Positions 41,661-52,098 of a stretch of 64,000 nt of DNA are shown piece after piece. Position numbers and translations under genes: made by a program. This stretch comes from Buchnera aphidicola (Taiwanaphis decaspermi) (GTDB taxonomy: Bacteria; Pseudomonadota; Gammaproteobacteria; Enterobacterales; Enterobacteriaceae), in contig NZ_CP135049.1 in NCBI RefSeq assembly GCF_039405155.1, positions 310,001 through 374,000 on the forward strand, written 5' to 3'. Positions within the stretch are counted from its first letter, which is position 1, and every line of letters starts with the position of its first letter. The notes beneath the pieces were generated by a model. That model was not told the DNA's origin and made no database searches. It saw only the letters and a list, made by a program, of their open reading frames with translations.

Positions 41661-42257
41661 TTATATTACTCCTATAAGATAGACTATATTAAATATAAAA
41701 ACCCAAATAATATCTAAAAAATGCCAAAATAAACCTAAACATATTATTTTATTATATAAAATATTTTCTATTTCATAAAAACAAACTTCATAAATAATAT
41801 AAATCATCCATAACATTCCTAATATAACATGTAAACAATGAGAACCTATTAAAGTGAAAAAAATAGAAAAAAAACTATCTTTTTGAGGATAACAATTTTT
41901 TTGTATTAAATCACAATATTCATTGTATTCTATATATATAAAAAATAATCCTAGAAGAAAAGAAATTATAAAATAAAAAATTGATATTTTATTTTTTTTA
42001 AAAAAAACAAATATTGATGCTATACCATAAAAAAATGAACTAAATAATAATAACATTGATTCATTAAATATATTTTTTAAATTAAATATATTTTTTTTTA
42101 TATTATAAACATATGTATTATTGTTTATAACAAAATATACAGAAAACAAAGTAGCAAAAATTATAAAATCACTCATCAAATAAAACCAAAAACCTAAAAT
42201 TTTTTTTTCGTCTATTTTTAATTTATTTTTTTTTTTGATATTTGTAATATTTTTCAT
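41661..42257 (-). CDS. cyoC: Cytochrome bo oxidase subunit III
   Basis: Integral membrane subunit related to cytochrome c oxidase subunit III. Five hydrophobic segments appear in 198 residues (E. coli 204). Family segments include GFWFYLMSDFIIFATLFSVYFV, LIGSHCLHVILGMLWM and GLFWHFLDIIWVFIF. It lies between cyoB and cyoD in the standard operon order. Confidence 0.95.
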   Translation of the reverse strand: MKNITNIKKKNKLKIDEKKILGFWFYLMSDFIIFATLFSVYFVINNNTYVYNIKKNIFNLKNIFNESMLLLFSSFFYGIASIFVFFKKNKISIFYFIISFLLGLFFIYIEYNEYCDLIQKNCYPQKDSFFSIFFTLIGSHCLHVILGMLWMIYIIYEVCFYEIENILYNKIICLGLFWHFLDIIWVFIFNIVYLIGVI

Positions 42258-42292
42258 TTATTTATCACTTTTTATAAAAAAAAATAATTTTA

Positions 42293-44245
42293 TTATTTTT
42301 TATTTAATTTGGAATAATTTATAATGTATGTATTTTTTTTATTGGAACTATTTATTAATAAAAGTAAAAATATAATTAATATTGAAATAAAGAACAACCA
42401 AGATATTCTCCATACTGCAGAAAAACCTAAAAACAAAGCAAATAAACTAATAAAAACACCATATTTGTTATTTTTTGGCATAATTATACTTTTTTTATGT
42501 TTTTTATTAAAAAAAATACTATCTTTTTTATTTTTTTTAGAAAACCAAAATTGATCTATTTTATTTATTATTGGTATTTTTTCAAAATTATATACAGGTG
42601 GTGGAGATAATGTAGACCATTCTAAAGTACGACCATCCCAAGGATCACCTGTAATATCACAATTTTTATTTCTATCTCTAATAGAGACATAAAACTGAAT
42701 TATTTGACAAATAATGCCAATAAATATTAATATTGATCCTATTGCAGCTATTGTTAATAACATATGAAATTTATGATTTATGTGTTGACTTAAACGTCTA
42801 GTCATACCCATTATTCCGAGTATATACAAAGGGATAAAAGCAAACAAAAATCCAAATATCCAAAAAAAGAAAGAACGTTTACCCCATTTATCATTTAATA
42901 AAAATCCAAAACATTTTGGAAACCAATAGTTTATACCAGCAAAAACTCCAAAAACAACTCCACCAATAATAACATTATGAAAATGAGCAACTAAAAACAA
43001 ACTATTATGTAATACAAAATCGACAGAAGGTAAAGATAATAAAACTCCAGTCATACCACCTATAGAAAAAGTAATTAAAAAACCTAATGTCCACAACATA
43101 GAAGAATGCATTCTAATACGTCCTCTATACATAGTAAAAATCCAATTAAATATTTTTACACCGGTTGGAATAGCAATAATCATTGTAGCTATACCAAAAA
43201 AAGAATTAACATTTGCCCCTGCTCCCATTGTAAAAAAATGATGAAGCCATACTATAAAAGAAAGAAAAGTGATTGATATCGTAGCCCAAACCAAAGAAAC
43301 GTAACCAAATAAACTTTTTCTAGAAAAAGTTGCAACTACTTCAGAAAAAATGCCAAAAGCAGGTAAAATTAATATATAAACTTCTGGATGACCCCATATC
43401 CAAATTAAATTAACATACATCATAACATTTCCATGTTTTTCAGGAGAAAAAAAATGAAAATCAAAATATCTATCTAATGTTAGTAAAAATAATGTTATTG
43501 TTAATACAGGGAAAGAAGCTAATATTAATATATTAGAACACAATGAAGTCCAAGAAAAAACTGGCATTTTGAAAAAACTCATTCCTGGAGATCTCATCTT
43601 TATAATTGTAACCAAAAAATTAATAGAAGTTAAAATAGTTCCTAAACCAGCAATTTGCAAACTCCATATCCAATAATCAACACCTACGCCTGGGCTATTA
43701 TTAATATTTGATAATGGAGGATAAGCTAACCAACCTGTTTGAGCAAATTCTCCAATTGCTAAAGATAAATTTATTAATATAGTTGCCGACACAGTAAGCC
43801 AAAAGCTTAAATTATTTAAAAATGGAAAGGCTAAATCCCTACTACCTATTTGCAAAGGCACAACAAAATTCATTATACCTATAATAAAAGGCATTGCGAC
43901 AAAAAAAATCATTATTACACCATGTGCAGTAAAAATCTGATCATAATGATGAGGAGGTAAAAAACCATTTCTACCGGAAGAAGATAATAGTTGATGAAAC
44001 CTCATCATTAAAGCATCTACAAATCCTCTAAAAAACATAATAAAACCAAGTATAATATACATGATACCTATTTTTTTATGATCAACTGATGTAAACCATT
44101 CTTTCCATAAAAATTTCCATTTTTTAAAATAACTAATAAATATAGATATTATTGTTAAAACAAGAAAAACTATAGTACAAGTACCCATTATAATTGGATC
44201 CTTGTATGGTATTTGTGATAAACTAAGTTTGCCTAAAATAAACAT
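42293..44245 (-). CDS. cyoB: Cytochrome bo oxidase subunit I
   Basis: The catalytic heme-copper subunit that reduces oxygen to water with ubiquinol and pumps protons. The Cu-B His and crosslinked Tyr lie in [14 protein letters not shown]. The His pair is in [10 protein letters not shown], and the heme ligands are in [13 protein letters not shown] and [10 protein letters not shown]. Length is 650 residues against 663. An AGGA site precedes the ATG. This is one of the best-conserved membrane proteins in the window, consistent with a sole or main terminal oxidase. Confidence 0.97.
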   Translation of the reverse strand: MFILGKLSLSQIPYKDPIIMGTCTIVFLVLTIISIFISYFKKWKFLWKEWFTSVDHKKIGIMYIILGFIMFFRGFVDALMMRFHQLLSSSGRNGFLPPHHYDQIFTAHGVIMIFFVAMPFIIGIMNFVVPLQIGSRDLAFPFLNNLSFWLTVSATILINLSLAIGEFAQTGWLAYPPLSNINNSPGVGVDYWIWSLQIAGLGTILTSINFLVTIIKMRSPGMSFFKMPVFSWTSLCSNILILASFPVLTITLFLLTLDRYFDFHFFSPEKHGNVMMYVNLIWIWGHPEVYILILPAFGIFSEVVATFSRKSLFGYVSLVWATISITFLSFIVWLHHFFTMGAGANVNSFFGIATMIIAIPTGVKIFNWIFTMYRGRIRMHSSMLWTLGFLITFSIGGMTGVLLSLPSVDFVLHNSLFLVAHFHNVIIGGVVFGVFAGINYWFPKCFGFLLNDKWGKRSFFFWIFGFLFAFIPLYILGIMGMTRRLSQHINHKFHMLLTIAAIGSILIFIGIICQIIQFYVSIRDRNKNCDITGDPWDGRTLEWSTLSPPPVYNFEKIPIINKIDQFWFSKKNKKDSIFFNKKHKKSIIMPKNNKYGVFISLFALFLGFSAVWRISWLFFISILIIFLLLLINSSNKKNTYIINYSKLNKK

Positions 44246-44285
44246 ATATAATTTCCTAATAATAAAATTTATTGTTTATAAAAAG

Positions 44286-45086
44286 TTAAGTAATATTATT
44301 TTTTAATTTGTAAGAAAAATATTCTATTGGATGATTTTCACTTTTATGAAAGATATTTGTTATATTTTCACGATTACAATATTTTTTTGTTTTTATCAAC
44401 CATTTTTTAAAAATTAATTTATTAGGTGTTACTATTGTTATAAATTTCATATTGGAAAAACCTTTTCCACTATAATTAGAAGATATTCCTTCATAACATC
44501 CTGTATATTTAGCCATTAGATTAAGTTTACTATACATATTAGGCATTGCATATATTTGACTTCCTAAAGATGGTATAAAAAAACTATTCATAATATTTTC
44601 AGATGTTATCTTAAGTTTAATTGGAGTATTAACAGGAATTACTATTTGATTAATAGTAAAAACATTTTCTTTTGGGTAAACAAATAACCATTTCCAATCT
44701 AATGCTATAACTTCTATTTCTAAAGGTTTAACATTTTTAAAATGTATGTTTTTACTAGGTTCTATTTTATGAGTAGATATTAATGATATATATGATAGGA
44801 AAATAATTATTATTATTGGAATTCCCCATATTATCAATTCTAATTTAAATGAATTATTCCAATTAGGTGAATACTTGTTGTTTTTATTTTCATTATATTT
44901 TATTGCAAAATATAAACTCATGATAATAGCCGGTATTACAACTATTAACATAATAAAAAATGAATATATAAAAACATTTTTTTGATATATAGAAATATAA
45001 CCTTTTGGATCAAATATTGATGCAAAACTATTACTTATTGTAGATAATAACATAAATATTATTATACAAATATTTTTAAATGTCAT
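44286..45086 (-). CDS. cyoA: Cytochrome bo oxidase subunit II, without the usual lipobox cysteine
   Basis: The quinol-oxidase subunit with two membrane helices and a periplasmic cupredoxin-like domain that lacks the Cu-A ligands. Recognisable parts are FDPKGYISIYQK, WNNSFKLELIIWGIPIIII, VIALDWKWLFVYP and FIPSLGSQIYAMPNM. In E. coli the mature protein starts at a lipid-modified Cys (SGCNSALLDPKG). Here the same place reads STISNSFASIFDPKG with no Cys, so the protein is presumably not lipidated. The start is the ATG at 45086, 6 nt after GAGGA; an ATG at 45098 would add MRKY. 266 residues against 315, with a shorter C-terminus. Confidence 0.95.
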   Translation of the reverse strand: MTFKNICIIIFMLLSTISNSFASIFDPKGYISIYQKNVFIYSFFIMLIVVIPAIIMSLYFAIKYNENKNNKYSPNWNNSFKLELIIWGIPIIIIIFLSYISLISTHKIEPSKNIHFKNVKPLEIEVIALDWKWLFVYPKENVFTINQIVIPVNTPIKLKITSENIMNSFFIPSLGSQIYAMPNMYSKLNLMAKYTGCYEGISSNYSGKGFSNMKFITIVTPNKLIFKKWLIKTKKYCNRENITNIFHKSENHPIEYFSYKLKNNIT

Positions 45087-45098
45087 ATATTTCCTCAT

Positions 45099-45652
45099 AA
45101 ATTTAATATTTTTTAAAATGATTTCTATTATTTTTTAATAATGTATATAATATATTTTTAAGTTTACAATCATACAAAGTTAATTGTATTAATTTTATAA
45201 ATAATTATTATCTTTTTTATATTATAATGTTTATGAAATCATTCTAAATAAACAAAAAAATATAATTAATAATTATAATAAGAATTTTTATATAACTTTA
45301 AAAATAAATTGTATTTAGATTTTTTGATTTTTAATGGTATATTTTTTTACAAAATGTATTGTAGAAAAATATTTAGATATGAAAAAGATAAAAAAATATA
45401 ATATTAATTATATTAGATATAACTGGTTTTTTAATAAAAGAATAGATATTTAAAATAAAATATACATATTTTTTATTTTAAAATATTTCAAAATTAAAAT
45501 TTCACATATTTACAAAAAATATTATTTTATAAAAAAATAAACATAATATATAATAATTTTTATAAAAATAAAAATAATATTTATTAATTTATTTAATTAA
45601 AAATAATATTTTTTTTTAACTTAAAATATAAAAAATGATTAAGGATTAAATA
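45099..45652. other. Gene-free region between cyoA and clpP
   Basis: 554 nt with no recognisable gene in any frame. The longest thing I noted is a 24-codon frame at 45379-45453 with no family match. Other Buchnera genomes, as I remember them, hold bolA and tig (trigger factor) here; no readable remnant is left. The region must contain the divergent promoters of the cyo operon and clpP. Confidence 0.7.
45142..45169 (-). promoter_or_regulatory. Candidate promoter of the cyo operon
   Basis: On the minus strand TTGTAA (45164-45169) and TATACA (45142-45147) are 16 nt apart, about 50 nt upstream of the cyoA start. The surroundings are so AT-rich that this is only a candidate. Confidence 0.35.
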
Positions 45653-46273
45653 ATGTTAAGAAAAAAAAATAACCATTTAATTACTAATTTTACTTTATTA
45701 CCTATGGTTATAGAAAAAACATCTAGAGGAGAAAGATCTTACGATATATATTCAAGATTATTAAAAGAAAGAGTTATATTTATAACAGGAGTAATTAATG
45801 ATGAATTATCTACTTCTATTATAGCTCAAATATTGTTTTTAGAATCAGATAATTCAGAAAAAGATATATATTTATATATAAATTCTCCTGGAGGTATAAT
45901 TACTTCTGGTATGTCAATTTACGATACCATGCAATATGTTCAACCAGATATTAATACTATATGTATAGGACAAGCTTGTTCAATGGGAGCTATATTATTA
46001 GCTGCTGGTCAAAAAAACAAAAGATTTAGTCTTCCTCATTCAAGAATTATGATACACCAACCATTAGGATCCTATAAAGGACAAGCTACAGATATAGAAA
46101 TTCATACAAAAGAAATTATTAATATGAAAAAAACAATTAATAATATTTTATCAAAACATACAGGAAAAACTATTAAAAAGATTAACAAAGATACTGAAAG
46201 AGATCGTTTTTTATCTGCAAAACAAGCTATAGAATATGGATTAATAGATTCCATATTAATTAAAAAAACATAA
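45653..46273 (+). CDS. clpP: ATP-dependent Clp protease proteolytic subunit
   Basis: Serine protease that forms the barrel for ClpX (and ClpA). The catalytic triad is Ser110 in GQACSMGA, His135 in MIHQPLG and Asp184 near TERDRF, one position before the E. coli numbering. Length is 206 residues against 207, including the short propeptide region. AAGGA precedes the ATG. clpX follows after 62 nt. Confidence 0.97.
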   Translation: MLRKKNNHLITNFTLLPMVIEKTSRGERSYDIYSRLLKERVIFITGVINDELSTSIIAQILFLESDNSEKDIYLYINSPGGIITSGMSIYDTMQYVQPDINTICIGQACSMGAILLAAGQKNKRFSLPHSRIMIHQPLGSYKGQATDIEIHTKEIINMKKTINNILSKHTGKTIKKINKDTERDRFLSAKQAIEYGLIDSILIKKT

Positions 46274-46335
46274 TATATTATTTTTCAATAATTTATTATG
46301 TATTAATAAATAAAATATTAAATAAGGATTATTAC

Positions 46336-47607
46336 ATGATAGATGATATTGATGAAAATATTAAAATATTACACTGTTCTTTTTGTGGAAAAAGACAACA
46401 AGACGTAAAGAAATTAATAGCAGGTCCATTAGTTTATATATGTAATGAATGTATTAATTTATGTAAAAATATAATATGTGAAGAAGAAAAAAAAATAGAC
46501 AAAAAAAACAACAAAAAAAAATGTCTTATAAAACCTAGAGAAATAAAAAAACAATTAGATCAATATGTCGTTGGTCAAAATAAAGCAAAAAAAATATTAT
46601 CTGTTGCAGTTTATAATCATTATAAACGTTTATATCATAAAAACAAAAATACTGATGTTGAATTAAACAAAAGCAATATATTAGTTATAGGCCCAACAGG
46701 AAGTGGTAAAACTTTGTTAGCTGAAACTTTGGCGAAAATATTAGATGTTCCTTTTACAATAGCAGATGCAACTACTTTAACAGAAGCTGGTTATGTTGGA
46801 GAAGATGTCGAAAACATTGTTCAAAGATTATTACAAAAATGTAATTATGATGTAGAAAAAGCACAAAAAGGAATTATATATATAGACGAAATTGATAAAA
46901 TTTCTCGTAAATCTGATAATCCATCAATAACCAGAGATGTTTCAGGAGAAGGTGTTCAGCAAGCTTTATTAAGATTGGTTGAAGGAACTATAGCTTCTAT
47001 TCATCCTCATGGAGGAAGAAAACATCCACAACAAGAATGTTTAAAAATAAATACATCAAATATATTATTTATATGTGGAGGAGCTTTTGAAGGTTTAGAA
47101 AAAATTATTTCTGAAAGAATGAATACTGATACTGTTATAGGATTTCATGTTAATAATAAAAACAAAAAAATAAAACAAAAAAAATATAAGCTATTAAAAA
47201 AAGTAGAACCTCAAGATCTAATTAAATTTGGTTTAATACCAGAATTTATAGGAAGACTACCAATATTAACAACATTAAATTTTTTAAACAAAAAAGCTTT
47301 AATCAAAATATTGTGTAAACCTAAAAATGCTCTTATAAAACAATATCAAAAATTATTTGAACTAGATAATATTAAATTAAAATTTAATAAAAAAGCAATA
47401 TCTGCAATAGCTGAAAATGCTTTAATTAAAAATACTGGTGCTCGTGGTTTGAGATCAATATTAGAAGTTGTTTTATTAGATATGATGTATGAATTACCTT
47501 CAGTAACAAATGTTAAAAAAATATTAATTGATGAATTTGTAATTAAAAATAGAAAAAAACCATTAATTGTTTTAAAAAAAGATCCAAAAAAAAAATCTGT
47601 TGAATAA
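46336..47607 (+). CDS. clpX: ATP-dependent Clp protease unfoldase subunit ClpX
   Basis: AAA+ unfoldase that feeds substrates into ClpP. An N-terminal zinc domain ([17 protein letters not shown]) is followed by Walker A GPTGSGKT (residue 119 on), Walker [11 protein letters not shown], the pore loop AGYVGEDV, the ClpP-binding IGF loop and the sensor ARGLR. Length is 423 residues against 424. AAGGA lies before the ATG. The clpP-clpX-lon order is the standard enterobacterial one. Confidence 0.97.
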   Translation: MIDDIDENIKILHCSFCGKRQQDVKKLIAGPLVYICNECINLCKNIICEEEKKIDKKNNKKKCLIKPREIKKQLDQYVVGQNKAKKILSVAVYNHYKRLYHKNKNTDVELNKSNILVIGPTGSGKTLLAETLAKILDVPFTIADATTLTEAGYVGEDVENIVQRLLQKCNYDVEKAQKGIIYIDEIDKISRKSDNPSITRDVSGEGVQQALLRLVEGTIASIHPHGGRKHPQQECLKINTSNILFICGGAFEGLEKIISERMNTDTVIGFHVNNKNKKIKQKKYKLLKKVEPQDLIKFGLIPEFIGRLPILTTLNFLNKKALIKILCKPKNALIKQYQKLFELDNIKLKFNKKAISAIAENALIKNTGARGLRSILEVVLLDMMYELPSVTNVKKILIDEFVIKNRKKPLIVLKKDPKKKSVE

Positions 47608-47746
47608 ATTATATATAAACAATAGTTTTTTAATATTTTTTAACAATTTTTTTCATAATAAATTTTTTATTCTCACATAATAATCTTTTATAATTTTTAA
47701 TAAAAAATTTAAAATACTTAGCAAACAAAACTAAGAGAGATTAAGT

Positions 47747-50107
47747 ATGAGTTCTGATAATTCTGAATATATTGATATTCCAGTTTTACCATTAAGAGAT
47801 GTTGTAATATATCCACACATGGTTGTTCCATTATTTGTAGGTAGAGAAAAATCCATTAAATGCATTCAAACATCAATGAGTAATGATAAAAAAATTATGT
47901 TAGTTGCTCAAAAAGAAGCATCCAAAGATGAACCTCAAATAGACGATTTATTTATGATAGGAACTATATCTTCAATATTGCAAATAATAAAACTTCCTGA
48001 TGGTACAGTTAAAGTTTTGGTAGAAGGATTAAATCGAGCTGAAATAAATAACTTAGTTAATAATGGTGATTATTTTATTGCAAAAGTAAAATTAATTATT
48101 TCAGCTAATATAAATTCCAGAGAAAATGAAATTTTAATTAGAACAATTATTAACCAATTTAATAGTTATATTAAACTTAACAAAAAAATACCGCAAGAAA
48201 TATTAAATTCATTAAATAATATAAATGATATAGATCGTTTAATAGATACAATATCTGCTCATATACCTCTCAAATTAAAAGATAAACAATCTATTTTAGA
48301 AATATCTAATATAAATAAAAGATTAGAATATTTAATGACAATCATTGAATCCGAAATAGATTTAATGAAAGTAGAAAAAAGTATAAGAAATAGAGTTAAA
48401 GATCAGATGGAAAAAAGCCAAAGAGAATATTATTTAAATGAACAAGTTAAAGCAATACAAAAAGAACTAGGAGAAATAGAAGATGTACCAGATGAATATG
48501 ATTTGTTAAAAAAAAAAATAGAATCTTCTAAAATGACTAAAGAAGCAAAATTAAAAACTAAAAATGAATTATATAAATTAAGAATGATGTCTCCATTATC
48601 TGCAGAAGCAACAGTAATTAGAAGTTATATAGATTGGATGACACAAATACCTTGGAATAAAAGGAGTAAATTAAAAACAGATTTAAATATAGCTAAAACA
48701 ATATTAGATAATGATCATTATGGATTAAACAAAATAAAAGAAAGAATATTAGAATATTTGGCAGTACAAACTAGAATGAATAAAATAAAAGGACCAATAT
48801 TATGTTTGGTTGGGCCACCAGGTGTAGGAAAAACATCTTTGGGAAAATCTATATCTAAAGCTACTGGTAGAAAATATATTAGAATGGCATTAGGAGGAAT
48901 TAGAGATGAAGCTGAAATTAGGGGTCATAGAAGAACATATATTGGATCTTTACCAGGTAAAATAATACAAAAAATATCAAAATCAAAAGTAAAAAATCCT
49001 TTATTTTTATTAGACGAAATAGATAAAATGTCGTGTGACATCAGAGTAGATCCATCTTCAGCGTTATTGGAAGTTCTTGATCCAGAACAAAATAAAAATT
49101 TTAATGATAATTATTTAGAAGTAGATTATGATTTATCTGAAGTTATGTTTATTGCCACAGCTAATTCTCTTAAAATACCATCAGCATTATTAGATAGAAT
49201 GGAAATTATACGTATTTCCGGGTATACAGAAGAAGAAAAATTAAACATTGCAGTAAATTATTTAAAAAGCAAACAAATAAAAAGAAATGCTTTAAAAAAC
49301 GATGAGATAACAATAACAAAAAATAGCATATTAAATATTATTAGATATTACACATTAGAATCAGGAGTTCGCAGTTTAGAAAGAGAGATATCTAAAATAT
49401 GTAGAAAAGTAGTAAAATCATTATTATTAAATAAATCTTTAAGCCATGTTTTAATAAAATCTAATAATTTAAAAAATTATTTAGGAGTTAAAAAATTTAC
49501 TTATGGAAAAGCAAAAAAAAATAATAGAATTGGTGAAGTGACAGGTTTAGCATGGACAGAAGCAGGCGGGGATTTACTAACTATTGAAACAGTATGTATT
49601 TCTGGAAAAGGAAAATTAAGTTATACTGGTTCTTTAGGAGATGTTATGCAAGAATCAATACAAGCTGCATTAACAGTTGTTAGATCAAAGTATGAAAAGT
49701 TAAATATAGACGAATATTTTTATGATAAAAAAGATATACATGTGCATATACCAGAAGGATCAACTCCTAAAGATGGACCTAGTGCTGGCATATCAGTATT
49801 TACATCTCTTGTGTCTGCTTTAACATCTAATCCAGTACGATCAGATATAGCTATGACTGGTGAGATAACTTTAAGTGGAAAAATATTACCAATAGGTGGA
49901 TTAAAAGAAAAATTATTGGCTGCACATAGAGGTGGTATAAAAAAAATATTAATACCCAAGAAAAATAGTAAAGATTTAGAAAAAATACCTTCGAATGTTT
50001 TATCCAATTTATGTATATATAAAGTAAATAATGTTTTAGAAGTTTTAGTTTTATCATTAGAAAAAAATCCTTATATACATATCAATAATAATCAGAAAAA
50101 CAAATAA
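47747..50107 (+). CDS. lon: ATP-dependent protease Lon
   Basis: A homohexameric AAA+ serine protease that degrades misfolded and regulatory proteins. The N-terminal substrate domain starts IPVLPLRDVVIYPHMVVPL. Walker A is GPPGVGKTSLGKS and Walker B FLLDEIDKM; the Ser-Lys catalytic dyad is Ser679 (DGPSAG) and Lys722 (GGLKEK), the same numbers as in E. coli. Length is 786 residues against 784. A GAGAGA site precedes the ATG. A strong hairpin terminator follows 9 nt after the stop. Confidence 0.98.
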   Translation: MSSDNSEYIDIPVLPLRDVVIYPHMVVPLFVGREKSIKCIQTSMSNDKKIMLVAQKEASKDEPQIDDLFMIGTISSILQIIKLPDGTVKVLVEGLNRAEINNLVNNGDYFIAKVKLIISANINSRENEILIRTIINQFNSYIKLNKKIPQEILNSLNNINDIDRLIDTISAHIPLKLKDKQSILEISNINKRLEYLMTIIESEIDLMKVEKSIRNRVKDQMEKSQREYYLNEQVKAIQKELGEIEDVPDEYDLLKKKIESSKMTKEAKLKTKNELYKLRMMSPLSAEATVIRSYIDWMTQIPWNKRSKLKTDLNIAKTILDNDHYGLNKIKERILEYLAVQTRMNKIKGPILCLVGPPGVGKTSLGKSISKATGRKYIRMALGGIRDEAEIRGHRRTYIGSLPGKIIQKISKSKVKNPLFLLDEIDKMSCDIRVDPSSALLEVLDPEQNKNFNDNYLEVDYDLSEVMFIATANSLKIPSALLDRMEIIRISGYTEEEKLNIAVNYLKSKQIKRNALKNDEITITKNSILNIIRYYTLESGVRSLEREISKICRKVVKSLLLNKSLSHVLIKSNNLKNYLGVKKFTYGKAKKNNRIGEVTGLAWTEAGGDLLTIETVCISGKGKLSYTGSLGDVMQESIQAALTVVRSKYEKLNIDEYFYDKKDIHVHIPEGSTPKDGPSAGISVFTSLVSALTSNPVRSDIAMTGEITLSGKILPIGGLKEKLLAAHRGGIKKILIPKKNSKDLEKIPSNVLSNLCIYKVNNVLEVLVLSLEKNPYIHINNNQKNK

Positions 50108-50116
50108 AATTGTAAG

Positions 50117-50153
50117 TAACTGGCGTTTCTATTTTACGTCAGTTATTTTATAT
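50117..50153 (+). terminator. Rho-independent terminator after lon
   Basis: TAACTGGCGT (50117-50126) pairs with ACGTCAGTTA (50136-50145), ten pairs with one G-T, around a 9-nt loop, followed by TTTTATAT. It is one of the few G-C containing stems in the intergenic regions and a convincing terminator. Confidence 0.75.
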
Positions 50154-50243
50154 ATTTATAAAAAAAAACATTATATATTGTATTATATACAAAATGATGA
50201 TAATTATGTAGAAATTTCAATCCTAAAAAAACTATTATATACT

Positions 50244-52022
50244 ATGAAAATTATAGATTTTAAAAATAATTTTTTAAAAAAATTAATTTTATTAATAATC
50301 ATTTTTTCAATAATGTTTACCAGCTTTAATTATTTTTTTTATTTGAGAAACAAATATTTAATTATAAAAGTTAATGGAGAAACATTAAATCAAAAAATAA
50401 TTAATGATGAATATATATCAGAAGTTATAAAAAACAAGAAAAAAATAAAAAAATATAATGATATAGAGAAAATAAACAAATGTTTAACAAATATTAGAAA
50501 CAAAATAATTCTAAAATATATTAATAATGTTCTATTATTACAATATGCAAAAAAAATAAATATTAATATAAATGATGAGGAAATCAAAAAAAAAATAAAT
50601 AATTCTGTTTTGTTTTTTACAAATAAAAAATTTGATAAATATAAACACGATTTTTTTTTAAATGAATTTAAAATAAATGATGTAAAATATATAAATAATT
50701 TACGTAATGACCTTATTATAAAAAAATTATTAAACATAATTAAAAAAACAGATTTCGTTCTTAATGATGAAATAAACAATTTTGCAAAAAAAAAATTTCA
50801 AGAAAGAACAATTCAAGAAATAAAAATAAATATTAACAAATTAATAAAAAAACAGAATGTACTTAACAAAGATATAATAAAATATTATATATGTAACAAA
50901 AAAAAATTTTACACACCATTAAAAATAAAAATAAAATTTAATATTATTAATTATAAAAATTTTTATATAAAAATCAAAGAAAGAGATATAAAGAATTATT
51001 ATCTAAAAAATATATCTAAATTTATTATTAAACAAAAAAAATTATATAGAATTATTCAAACGAAAAATATTAAAGATGCTTACAACATAATGTTTAAATT
51101 AAAAAATGGTTCATCATTTAAAGATCTATCTTTAAAAAAATCTATAGATTACATATCTTCATATAGATATGGTTATTTAGGATGGATGGATAAATATAAT
51201 GAACCTAAAGAAATAAAAATAGCAAACTTGAAATACAAAGGTCAAATATCAAAAATAATAGAATCTAATAAAGGTTTTGTAATAATTTATTTAGAAAAAA
51301 TATTTCCAAAAAAAACTATAGAATTTAAAAAAGCACACAATTATATAAAAAAAATTCTATCTAGAAATAAAAAAAAAAAAATATTAAATAATCTTAAACA
51401 TATTTTATTATCTACAAACAAAAAAAATATATTTTTTTATAAAACTAATTTTTTAAATAAAAAGCAAATATTAAAAAAAATAAACAAAATAAATAACAAA
51501 AAAAATAATTATATAGATAATAAAATACATATTTTAAATTTAAATAAACAAAATAAATTAATTTTTAAATGTATATCTTACAAAAAACCTCAAATAAAAA
51601 ATATAAACGAAGTAAAAAATGACATCAAAGATATTTTAATTAAACAAAAAAAAAACAAAGAAATATTAAGAGAATACAAAAAAATAGCTTTGTGTCTTGA
51701 ATCAAAAGAAAAATACGAAATATTAAAAAAATATAATATTAAATTTTTGAATCAACAAATAATATCAAAAAAAAAAATATTTATAAATAATTTTGAAAAA
51801 TCTATATTTCAATTAAAAAAATGTCAAAAACCTATATATAATATATATAAAGAAAAAAATGATTTTAAATTAATAAAATTAATTTCAATAAAAAATAAAA
51901 AAATATCAAAAAAAGAAAAAGAGAAAATAAAACGTTATATAAAAAACATTCATTATTTAATGATAATAAATTCTTTTATTAATGATCTTTTAGAAAATTC
52001 AAAAATAACATATAAATATTGA
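50244..52022 (+). CDS. ppiD: Periplasmic folding chaperone PpiD (SurA/parvulin family)
   Basis: An inner-membrane-anchored chaperone near the Sec translocon that helps exported proteins fold. One N-terminal membrane helix (FLKKLILLIIIFSIMFTSF) precedes a long helical periplasmic part. A parvulin-like domain lies around residues 270-370 (RIIQTKNIKDAYNIMFKL, GYLGWMDKYNEP, SKIIESNKGFVIIYLEKI). The ATG at 50244 is chosen because it aligns with the E. coli start; the frame extends 22 codons upstream to a TTG with no Shine-Dalgarno. 592 residues against 623. It lies between lon and mdlA; in E. coli hupB is also between lon and ppiD and is missing here. Confidence 0.92.
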   Translation: MKIIDFKNNFLKKLILLIIIFSIMFTSFNYFFYLRNKYLIIKVNGETLNQKIINDEYISEVIKNKKKIKKYNDIEKINKCLTNIRNKIILKYINNVLLLQYAKKINININDEEIKKKINNSVLFFTNKKFDKYKHDFFLNEFKINDVKYINNLRNDLIIKKLLNIIKKTDFVLNDEINNFAKKKFQERTIQEIKININKLIKKQNVLNKDIIKYYICNKKKFYTPLKIKIKFNIINYKNFYIKIKERDIKNYYLKNISKFIIKQKKLYRIIQTKNIKDAYNIMFKLKNGSSFKDLSLKKSIDYISSYRYGYLGWMDKYNEPKEIKIANLKYKGQISKIIESNKGFVIIYLEKIFPKKTIEFKKAHNYIKKILSRNKKKKILNNLKHILLSTNKKNIFFYKTNFLNKKQILKKINKINNKKNNYIDNKIHILNLNKQNKLIFKCISYKKPQIKNINEVKNDIKDILIKQKKNKEILREYKKIALCLESKEKYEILKKYNIKFLNQQIISKKKIFINNFEKSIFQLKKCQKPIYNIYKEKNDFKLIKLISIKNKKISKKEKEKIKRYIKNIHYLMIINSFINDLLENSKITYKY

Positions 52023-52098
52023 TATATTTATATATTTTAATAAAAATATGTTTATATGTTTAATACATTAATTATATAATTAATAGTAGGATTATAAA

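Noticed and set aside
45379-45453. A 24-codon frame in the cyoA-clpP gap as a small gene
   Set aside because: No Shine-Dalgarno, no family match, and a length expected by chance in this composition.
50178-50243. 22-codon N-terminal extension of PpiD from a TTG
   Set aside because: No ribosome site, and the membrane-anchor start aligns with the ATG at 50244.
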